NCBI RefSeq assembly: GCF_021531655.1
Contig: NZ_JADYUF010000008.1
Location: forward strand, 1 to 64,000
DNA from: Leyella stercorea
GTDB taxonomy: Bacteria; Bacteroidota; Bacteroidia; Bacteroidales; Bacteroidaceae
Reading direction: 5' to 3'
Length of the DNA: 64,000 nt
This document shows, piece after piece, positions 34,960-42,263 of the stretch; within the stretch, counting starts at the first letter, position 1, and each line of letters starts with the position of its first letter. The notes beneath the pieces were generated by a model. The model saw only the letters and a list, made by a program, of their open reading frames with translations. It was not told where the DNA came from and searched no databases. Made by a program: the position numbers and the translations under genes.

Positions 34960-34981
34960 CGTTCGCTTGCTGCGAATGTAG
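34960..34981. repeat. 22-bp direct repeat, right copy
   Basis: Second copy of the repeat at 33446-33467 (20 of 22 identical), same orientation. The pair brackets the XRE/membrane-protein block. Just upstream GTCGGACAGAAGTCCGAC (34936-34953) forms a small hairpin. Confidence 0.6.
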
Positions 34982-34984
34982 AAA

Positions 34985-35033
34985 ACCATTAACGACGTGT
35001 GATTGGTTATGACATTCACACGCCGTTAATGGT
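34985..35033. terminator. Bidirectional hairpin terminator
   Basis: An 18-bp stem with one A/C mismatch (34985-35002 with 35016-35033) and a 13-base loop. It abuts the stop codon of the restriction endonuclease gene and follows the microprotein gene, so it can serve both strands. Confidence 0.75.
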
Positions 35034-36179
35034 CTATTGCCACAGAACGAACAACTCCTTTAAATCAACGTCTTTCAACTCGTTATTTTCGTCAAACACT
35101 TGCTGCATCAAGCCAAACCATTTGTCCAAGCATAACGATTGCGATTCGTTCTCGCCCCAATGGTCTTCTAAATCCTGCATAAGAGCCTCATCGGGATTGC
35201 TCAACAAATACTTTATGAGTCCACGATTTTGATATAGCGTTTTTAGTACCTGGGGCATTTTACACTTAAACCTGACCCCTCCGATTTCCTCAACTTTTCC
35301 TCCAGCACTGAATGTATCACGAAGATTCGAACAGATTACAGAATACCGACTGCACATCCATAGTGCAGCACGCTTGTATTTGTCTTGCTTCGGGCCGAAA
35401 AGTTCGGGGAAAAGAATAAGCATTCGTGCTCGGATGTCAGACTTCTCATTCATTGACAGGTCATTGAAGAACCTTATCATTATAGATGACGAAACTTCAG
35501 TGTTGGCATCACCCATCCACCATGGCATTTCATATTTGCCCTTGGCACGATTGGCATGCATATAGTATTTTCTGACACTATTTATCTTCTCCTTCTCACC
35601 CAACATTCTAAATGTGTCATATTCTACACTCATCTTCTCAAAGATGTTCTTCTCACCGTTGTCTGCGAGGTTCATATCTATAAGATAACGAGGAGCATGG
35701 GTGACGGCAATGTTGCTCAGACATTGCTCGTATGGACGGCAACGGAATTCCGGTGTTTTCCCTCCCAACTTGGCAAACAACATATATATGCGCGAAACAT
35801 CTGGAATGCGGGTGCTCTCTACAATACTACTTCCTGTTGATGTCCACGTGTCTGACTTGGTAGATTTCACCTCTACCCCGAAATGTCCGGCTGCCTGTAT
35901 GTCGGGGAAGTGCAGACCTGACACCAGTTTTATATTGTCTACGCTGAACGAAGTTTGCGGAGCCACATCCTTTAAAGCCTTTAAGGCTATGTGTTCCATT
36001 TCTGTACCATTGCATTTGCGGAACATCTGTCTGTCAGACTCAGATGCATCATTAAGCCACGACTCCGCAAGCCGCATGAAATGGGCGAATTCCATGTCGG
36101 TCTGTGTGACATCCGACGGACGTACGGAAATCAAGTTGTTTTGAGTCAGGCTAAACGGTTTGTTATAGATTATTGCCAT
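35034..36179 (-). CDS. Type II restriction endonuclease (PD-(D/E)XK)
   Basis: A 381-residue protein without clear homology that I can name. FPDIQAAGHFGVEVKSTKSD (about 92-111) fits a PD-(D/E)XK nuclease core: Asp, then about 11 residues, then Glu-Val-Lys. It starts 4 bases after the cytosine methyltransferase stop, giving the methylase-first order typical of type II systems. Recognition site unknown. Function rests on the motif and on the neighbour. Confidence 0.8.
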   Translation of the reverse strand: MAIIYNKPFSLTQNNLISVRPSDVTQTDMEFAHFMRLAESWLNDASESDRQMFRKCNGTEMEHIALKALKDVAPQTSFSVDNIKLVSGLHFPDIQAAGHFGVEVKSTKSDTWTSTGSSIVESTRIPDVSRIYMLFAKLGGKTPEFRCRPYEQCLSNIAVTHAPRYLIDMNLADNGEKNIFEKMSVEYDTFRMLGEKEKINSVRKYYMHANRAKGKYEMPWWMGDANTEVSSSIMIRFFNDLSMNEKSDIRARMLILFPELFGPKQDKYKRAALWMCSRYSVICSNLRDTFSAGGKVEEIGGVRFKCKMPQVLKTLYQNRGLIKYLLSNPDEALMQDLEDHWGENESQSLCLDKWFGLMQQVFDENNELKDVDLKELFVLWQ

Positions 36180-36183
36180 AATA

Positions 36184-37569
36184 CTAATCGATGAAGTATT
36201 TATCCCATAGATTCTGTAGACGTATAGCTATATTAAATGCCAGTACGGGCGGCACAGCATTGCCTATAACCTTGTAAGCACCTGACGAACTCAAGCGATA
36301 CTTGCGTCCGTCCTTATCGTGCATTACAAATCGGAAGTCTGGCGGAAATGTCTGAATCAAGGCACATTCACGAGGTGTAAGCCTGCGTTCATGCATGCCA
36401 TTGTTCAATTCTGCAATGTGTTTTCCGCCATGTTCAGCCGACAATCTACGGTACTCTATATTTCCATGATGCTCCGAACGGATGGTAGGTCCAAGTCCGT
36501 CAAGTTTTATCTCAGTCTGACCTTGACTGCCGTTGGTCTGGAATTTAGCCTTTGAGTATATTCTTTGTGACGGGTCTACGGCGTCAGCAGGTTCTGGTAA
36601 ATACTTCAGTACATCATAAGTGGTAACCTTGGGCAACAGTCCCGGTTGGGTTGTATTGCCTGCATGAGTAGGACGTGGATAAGGGTTGTATTCATCGGGT
36701 ATGCTTTCAGATGTAAGAGCAGCCAATGCTTCTGTTCGCAACACATCCTTTCTTATACCTATAAATATGACACGCTCGCGCGATTCGGGCACTCCATAAT
36801 TGCCAGCATTCAACACCTGTGGCGGCAATACTATATAACCGTTGCCATCAGCACTTGCAAAATCACGCTGGATAATGTCCTTCACGTCACCGAGATTGAC
36901 AAGTCCTTTCACGTTTTCGGCAACAAACACTTTCGGCCGAACAATATCTATCACCTGCTTCATCCAATAATACAGTTTGCCTCGCGTCTCTTCTGACGGA
37001 GCGTTCTCATTCCGTTTCACGCCCATATCATTCTTATCAGAATCGAAACCTTTGCGTTTTCCGGCAACACTAAAGTCTTGACAAGGGAATCCGCCAGTCA
37101 CAACGTCAATGTCTCGTGGAAATACATCAACACCATTGTTGTGCATTTTCACAAGATCGACAATACTGACACGGTGATACATTTCGGGTGTATGTCCGAA
37201 ACGTGACATATATGTAGTCCATGCCGTTTCTGCTTCGGGTAGAATATCATTAGCAAAAACTGTTGTGAAATCGGTACGTTTGAGCATCACCCAACCATTC
37301 CTTACTACACGTTCGACAAATGGCGAATCTGTAGAGAATGATTTGGCATTGGCAATAAAACCTCCTTCAAATCCCAAATCCATGCCTCCACATCCAGAGA
37401 ACAAGGAAAGAACACGGTGTTTCTTGCTGTTTTCTGCTGTTTGGGCAATGGGGAAATTGATAGATAGTTGTATGTCGGACAGAAAATCCGACTTCTCGTA
37501 TGGGTACAACTCACCCTGTCCGTCATCATTACAATCATGATGCAGACTCTCAAATTTGTCTTTGAGCAT
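36184..37569 (-). CDS. DNA (cytosine-5-)-methyltransferase
   Basis: A 461-residue m5C methyltransferase with all main motifs in order: I, VLSLFSGCGGMDLGFEGG (about 53-70); IV, VTGGFPCQDFSVAGKRKG with the catalytic Cys; VI, FVAENVKGL; VIII, YGVPESRERVIFIG; X, GNAVPP near the C-terminus. The target recognition domain lies between VIII and X. It has an extra N-terminal segment of about 50 residues. It protects host DNA from the nuclease encoded just downstream. Confidence 0.95.
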   Translation of the reverse strand: MLKDKFESLHHDCNDDGQGELYPYEKSDFLSDIQLSINFPIAQTAENSKKHRVLSLFSGCGGMDLGFEGGFIANAKSFSTDSPFVERVVRNGWVMLKRTDFTTVFANDILPEAETAWTTYMSRFGHTPEMYHRVSIVDLVKMHNNGVDVFPRDIDVVTGGFPCQDFSVAGKRKGFDSDKNDMGVKRNENAPSEETRGKLYYWMKQVIDIVRPKVFVAENVKGLVNLGDVKDIIQRDFASADGNGYIVLPPQVLNAGNYGVPESRERVIFIGIRKDVLRTEALAALTSESIPDEYNPYPRPTHAGNTTQPGLLPKVTTYDVLKYLPEPADAVDPSQRIYSKAKFQTNGSQGQTEIKLDGLGPTIRSEHHGNIEYRRLSAEHGGKHIAELNNGMHERRLTPRECALIQTFPPDFRFVMHDKDGRKYRLSSSGAYKVIGNAVPPVLAFNIAIRLQNLWDKYFID

Positions 37570-37626
37570 AGCATTAAAAACAATTATGTCTTAATGCGTT
37601 GGATGGATATTCTTGAAAACAAAGAA

Positions 37627-37777
37627 TCCTGCAAGTACCTATACGAAAAAACGCGGACGATTCTTGTCCACGTTCAAGGTACTTGCAGGAAACCTAATAT
37701 ACAGACAAGAGAAACGTCCACGCTATATGTGGACGCTTACTCGCTTATTCTGTATATTGTTCTTCTACCTGCAAGTT
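37627..37777. repeat. Structured inverted-repeat block downstream of the fic/RM island
   Basis: A perfect 14-bp inverted repeat (TCCTGCAAGTACCT at 37627-37640, complement at 37677-37690) is joined by a 7-bp hairpin, CGTCCAC/GTGGACG (37715-37721 with 37729-37735), and a third CCTGCAAG word near 37769. The rest of the 38-kb gap, 37570-38115, shows no gene I can support. Confidence 0.7.
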
Positions 37778-38115
37778 TCTGAACGTTTTATGAATAAACA
37801 GCAAACGCTTATTATTTTTACCACGAAAATGGATTGGCCTCGCACGCTTGCGACTGAATCCATTTGCAAAGTTAAAGGAAAATAAGCAATTTCCAAAATT
37901 TAATTATTTGATTTTTCAATAATACATAAAAAAAAACTACGCCATTCTGATTACAAACAAAACCAATAAAATATAATGTAGATAGTGATTTTATGTTATT
38001 TTCTATTCACTAAACGTACGTTCAAAGACTTGGTATGAAGATATAATGACGTTGCACAAACAATTACAGCTGAAATAAATAAAAGACCGGACGGTTTTTA
38101 TTCGGATTTTTGTTG

Positions 38116-38123
38116 TAACTTTG
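38116..38123 (+). promoter_or_regulatory. -7 element of the serine dehydratase gene
   Basis: TAACTTTG, 26 bases before the ATG at 38150. The -33 region is T-rich without an exact TTTG. Confidence 0.5.
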
Positions 38124-38149
38124 TAGAAGACTAAAACAAACAATCCATT

Positions 38150-39376
38150 ATGAAATCATTGAGAGAACTTTTCCGTATAGGCAAGGGACCGTCAAGCAGT
38201 CACACTATGGGACCGCAGAAGGCGGCTAAGATATTTGCAAGTCATAACATGCACGCTGCCTCGTTTGAGGTGACGCTCTACGGCAGTCTGGCTGCTACCG
38301 GACGCGGCCACATGACCGATGTGGCTATCGACGAAGTGTTGCGCCCAATCGCTCCGTTGCGTATTGAGTGGCAACCGCAAGTGTTTCTGCCCTTCCATCC
38401 CAATGGTATGAAGTTTGTGGCATTTGACAATGCCGGCAACCAGACTGACGAATGGATTTGCTACAGTGTAGGCGGCGGCGCATTGTCGGAAGGCGAGAAG
38501 GGACGTTGGCTTACCGGACTGCGCGAAGTGTACAAGCTGAATACGCTGCGCGAGATTCAGGACTGGTGCGAAAGCAACGGCCGTGGATATTGGGAGTATG
38601 TCAACGAGAACGAGGACGAGGATATATGGGACTATCTGATGGATGTATGGCAGGCCATGAAGGAGAGCGTTGAGCGTGGCATCGACCATGAGGGTGCGCT
38701 TCCCGGTCCGCTCAATCTGCCGCGCAAGGGCCCTATCTATTATGTCAAGGCAAGCGGATACAAGCAGTCGTTGCAGTCGCGTGCGCTGGTTTATGCCTAC
38801 GCTCTTTCGGTAAGTGAGGAGAATGCTTCGGGCGGTATTATCGTGACGGCGCCTACTTGCGGTTCGTGCGGTGTATTGCCTGCTGTGCTCTATCATCTCT
38901 CTAAGGGTCATAACTTCAGCGACACACGCATTCTGCACGCTATGGCTACAGCCGGAATCTTCGGCAATGTGGTGAAGCAGAACGCTTCTATATCAGGTGC
39001 CGACGTCGGCTGTCAGGGCGAGGTGGGCGTAGCGTGCGCCATGGCTTCGGCTGCAGCATGTCAGCTGTTCGGCGGTAGTCCGTCGCAGATTGAGTATGCT
39101 GCCGAAATGGGACTGGAGCATCACTTGGGCATGACGTGCGACCCCGTGTGCGGACTGGTTCAGATTCCGTGTATTGAGCGCAACGCCTTCGCTGCCACAC
39201 GTGCTCTCGACGCCAATCTCTACGCATCGTTCTCTGACGGAACCCACTCCGTTTCATTCGACCGCGTAGTGAAGGTGATGAAGCAGACTGGCCACGACTT
39301 GCCGTCGCTCTACAAGGAAACAAGTACGGGCGGACTGGCAAGAGCCTACGAGCAGCACATGAAGGAAAAGAAATAA
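38150..39376 (+). CDS. L-serine ammonia-lyase, iron-sulfur type
   Basis: A 408-residue single-chain L-serine dehydratase converting serine to pyruvate and ammonia. The beta-type domain starts with RELFRIGKGPSSSHTMGPQK. The alpha-type catalytic part has GIIVTAPTCGSCGVLPAVLY and CDPVCGLVQIPCIERNAFAA, supplying the cluster cysteines. Both domains are in one polypeptide, as in SdaA. Monocistronic. Confidence 0.95.
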   Translation: MKSLRELFRIGKGPSSSHTMGPQKAAKIFASHNMHAASFEVTLYGSLAATGRGHMTDVAIDEVLRPIAPLRIEWQPQVFLPFHPNGMKFVAFDNAGNQTDEWICYSVGGGALSEGEKGRWLTGLREVYKLNTLREIQDWCESNGRGYWEYVNENEDEDIWDYLMDVWQAMKESVERGIDHEGALPGPLNLPRKGPIYYVKASGYKQSLQSRALVYAYALSVSEENASGGIIVTAPTCGSCGVLPAVLYHLSKGHNFSDTRILHAMATAGIFGNVVKQNASISGADVGCQGEVGVACAMASAAACQLFGGSPSQIEYAAEMGLEHHLGMTCDPVCGLVQIPCIERNAFAATRALDANLYASFSDGTHSVSFDRVVKVMKQTGHDLPSLYKETSTGGLARAYEQHMKEKK

Positions 39377-39421
39377 GGTTGTTCCGGGATTCGGAGTAAT
39401 TCAATTATGTACCTATAAGTA

Positions 39422-39442
39422 GCGGAGGTCTCCGGCCTCCGC
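39422..39442. repeat. GCGGAGG hairpin, copy 1
   Basis: GCGGAGG (39422-39428) and CCTCCGC (39436-39442) with a 7-base loop, just after the serine dehydratase stop. A related hairpin is at 46354-46375. It may be a terminator, though no strong T-run follows. Confidence 0.5.
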
Positions 39443-39553
39443 AGCACCAAGTCGAATACAAATTATCATTACTAATAATAACTCTCCACAGCCCCTTCTT
39501 GTATAAGCATTGAACAAAATGCTCATGTATACATCACTCCAAATATCGGATGA

Positions 39554-39819
39554 GGAGGGTGAGACAAAACTCAATTATACGGGCTGAAAGCCCAATAAGC
39601 ACATAGCCCAGCACCTTGGGTGTACGGATTGAAAATAGCAAAACGCCCTGTAAGGGCAAAAGCATTGATAATTAGCGCTTTTGCCCTTACAGGGCGCATT
39701 GTTTTTGGTGGCTTTTTACCTCAGGGCGTTCTTGCTTAGGCAAGCGGCAGAGCCGAGCGACCCTGGGCTATGTGCTTCTGCCCCTTTCGGGGCGTACTGC
39801 TGTGACTTTTGACACACCC
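39554..39819. mobile_element. Multi-hairpin interspersed element, copy A
   Basis: The element starts GGAGGGTGAGACAAAACTC and ends ACTTTTGACACACCC, imperfect inverted ends. Inside are GGGCTGAAAGCCC, a perfect central 20-bp hairpin arm pair around CGCCCTGTAAGGGCAAAAGC, long pairing CATAGCCCAG/CTGGGCTATG, and CCCCTTTCGGGG. No coding capacity. Copies B and C share every part. A non-autonomous MITE or REP-like element is likely; copy A has an extra insert near 39725-39765. Confidence 0.75.
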
Positions 39820-39838
39820 ACTACTATATAATTTACCC

Positions 39839-42238
39839 TTATTCGGCAACAAGTCTTACTGGCATGGCACGGTATCGCCCCTTGTTCATTCCAGACGAAC
39901 CCGACACAAATCGGTAGTTTGACAAGTTTAGGCTCTTGCCGAAAGCATCGAGATACAAGTACCAAAAGCCGTACTCAGGACTGGTTGACGAGAATCCTTG
40001 ATAATCAGACAAACGTGAGCTTGTCCATAGATTGGCATGATAGCTGTCCTTGTAAACCGGATCCTCGTTGGACTTGCCCTCATAATATCCGCTCATCGGG
40101 ATGTAAATCTCGGGAATCTCCGAATCTGCAGTTTTAATACAGATGCAGTTGTACACCTCGCCATAATCGGTATTCTTCCCTTCTATCTTCAGCACGTTAT
40201 TGTCTATGAGACCTTGCAGACACATGTTGTCGCACACCTTGAAGTTGCTGCCTATTGCCAAAGCCTTTACCACATCGTCATCTTTTTTTGCCTCATCAGA
40301 ATTTTGTGCCTTCGAAATTATGAAGTAGCCACCTATTGCTCCCACATTGCCTTCAAGCGCGGTTGTGGCAGGAGAGTAGTAGCCGTTGGTTGTAGCACCA
40401 AGGTTGCGGTCGAGCATGTGATAGGTCTTGTCCTCGATAGTTCCATTTTTTTTAGTAACCTTAGCCTTTACGTCAACCATCTCGTAATAGTACCATCCCG
40501 AAGCCTTACTATTGCCCAACTGATATATGCCTGCTGCATCTCCTGTCAACTGTGCAAACAATCCTACATGATAAACTGGATAGGTTACGGTAATCTTGGT
40601 TCCCGCGTTGGTGATGGTTGTAATGGTTAAATTGCTAATCCACCTATTATAATTATTGTCGTTATACGATTCGTCCGAATTGTTGGCAAGCATCACCTTG
40701 TAGAATCCGTTGACGCTTTTCTCGTCCACCTTCACTCGTGTGTCATTACACGTGAGTTCGTCGCCCTGAAGCTTCGGAATGAGATAGTAAACCTGATTTT
40801 TTCCCACGAAGAAGTGGAGTCCGTCGTTGCGCACTCTGCCTTGGTTCTCCTCTGGCCATATGCCCTGAAGCTTCGAGTCCATCCAGCCGAAGTAGTCGTC
40901 TTGGTTTAAATCTGAACTTTTATTTTCAAGATCTCGTATCCGCACAATTCTATTTTTATCAGTACGGAAGTCGTAGCCCAACTGGATAATCTGTACAACG
41001 CGCGACAAGTCGCCTGATGTTATTGTTACAGAATCTGTATGCGGTTTTGAATCGAAGTTCTCGGTCAGAGTAAGTTCGATAGTGTACAGTCTGCCTGGTG
41101 ACGAGTGGTGTTCAGCAGATGTTGGCAAAACAACCCTCTTTGTTACATTGTAACCAGTAATCCAATCTGCATTCCACTTCACATTATATGTGAAGTCTGG
41201 CTTGGTTGTTACAAACGAAATTGTAGCCGTCTTTGCATTACCCTTTACAGTCAGCATGCCACACACGCCAAGTTCGTAGTCCTTACATGCTATCATGTTC
41301 ACAATAGGCGGATTGTCGTCCACCACTTCTACAGACAGTCTGTTCTCGGACTTATTGTTTATTGCCTCACCTTCTGTAGCCCATCCTTCATGGTTCACAG
41401 CCGTAACCTTAACCTGATAATGATGGTTGCGAAGAAGATCCATCTGCGTTGAAGTGCCGTTGTTCAAGAACTCCACTTTATAATAGGTATCTGGTCCGCC
41501 ATCATATTTTGCCTTGATTATCATGTATGCTTTGCCAGCAGGTGTCTCGTAGAAAGGATGCTCGCCCGTAACATATTCGGCTGTCTTAGCAGAGCAATCC
41601 ACCGAAGGCAAAGCCACCTTGTTAATCGACTCTGAGGCTATCGTGCCCGATGATGCCGTATTGAAGAGTCTGAAACCTGTTATCTCGAAATTGGTCAACG
41701 ATTCATTCTTTGTAACAGACGCCTTGGCAAACTGTCGGAACAGCGACACGTCGGTTTTGCGGCTAAGCAGGTCTTTCACCGTTACACTTCCCCAACAAAC
41801 GGGAGTGCTGAGGTTGAGGTTGCCGTCGCGTGTTGCGTTGTACAGGTTGTTCTTGCCCTCAGCATCCTTGGCGTCGCTCTCTGTTATGTTGGTGTTGGCT
41901 ACAATATGTAGCGTGACTGTTCCGGGCTCAGCCTTCACCTTAACATCATAAGAGTCGCCGCCTTTAGGCTTGATGTCCGCGCCTGTGATATTGCTCATGC
42001 CGAGATACTTATTGTCAGCATCGTAGCACAATACGCAGAGGCTTTTGATTTGCTGCTGCTCGTTTGCTCTTGTCGCCACAGTATTCTTGGTGAAATTAGG
42101 CAACTTAAGAGTCAGCACCACTCCATCGGTCGGCAAGTCTTGCGTGCCGCCTCCTACAATGTCTCTGATGTCGCTGCAAGCAGTCGACACCATAGCCAAG
42201 AGCATGAAGAGGCAAATTGTCAATTTCTTGATATACAT
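39839..42238 (-). CDS. Fimbrial tip-type lipoprotein (Mfa-like, large)
   Basis: A 799-residue surface lipoprotein with a lipobox (LAMVSTAC, Cys about 21). The N-terminal third has an Mfa-like subunit look (LKLPNFTKNTVATRA, then LCVLCYDADNKYLG). A BACON-like beta domain is at about 330-420, and the C-terminal 150 residues look like a lectin-type or major-paralogous domain (NLWTSSRLSDYQGFSS, then GRYRAMPVRLVAE). It is the last gene of the fimbrial operon, which fits a tip adhesin. Exact family uncertain. Confidence 0.72.
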   Translation of the reverse strand: MYIKKLTICLFMLLAMVSTACSDIRDIVGGGTQDLPTDGVVLTLKLPNFTKNTVATRANEQQQIKSLCVLCYDADNKYLGMSNITGADIKPKGGDSYDVKVKAEPGTVTLHIVANTNITESDAKDAEGKNNLYNATRDGNLNLSTPVCWGSVTVKDLLSRKTDVSLFRQFAKASVTKNESLTNFEITGFRLFNTASSGTIASESINKVALPSVDCSAKTAEYVTGEHPFYETPAGKAYMIIKAKYDGGPDTYYKVEFLNNGTSTQMDLLRNHHYQVKVTAVNHEGWATEGEAINNKSENRLSVEVVDDNPPIVNMIACKDYELGVCGMLTVKGNAKTATISFVTTKPDFTYNVKWNADWITGYNVTKRVVLPTSAEHHSSPGRLYTIELTLTENFDSKPHTDSVTITSGDLSRVVQIIQLGYDFRTDKNRIVRIRDLENKSSDLNQDDYFGWMDSKLQGIWPEENQGRVRNDGLHFFVGKNQVYYLIPKLQGDELTCNDTRVKVDEKSVNGFYKVMLANNSDESYNDNNYNRWISNLTITTITNAGTKITVTYPVYHVGLFAQLTGDAAGIYQLGNSKASGWYYYEMVDVKAKVTKKNGTIEDKTYHMLDRNLGATTNGYYSPATTALEGNVGAIGGYFIISKAQNSDEAKKDDDVVKALAIGSNFKVCDNMCLQGLIDNNVLKIEGKNTDYGEVYNCICIKTADSEIPEIYIPMSGYYEGKSNEDPVYKDSYHANLWTSSRLSDYQGFSSTSPEYGFWYLYLDAFGKSLNLSNYRFVSGSSGMNKGRYRAMPVRLVAE

Positions 42239-42263
42239 ATTATTGTCTTTTAATTGTTACTTT

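Noticed and set aside
37613..37885. A 90-residue plus-strand frame after the methyltransferase
   Set aside because: It lies on the inverted-repeat block and has no recognisable domain or ribosome-binding site; better explained as structured repeat DNA.
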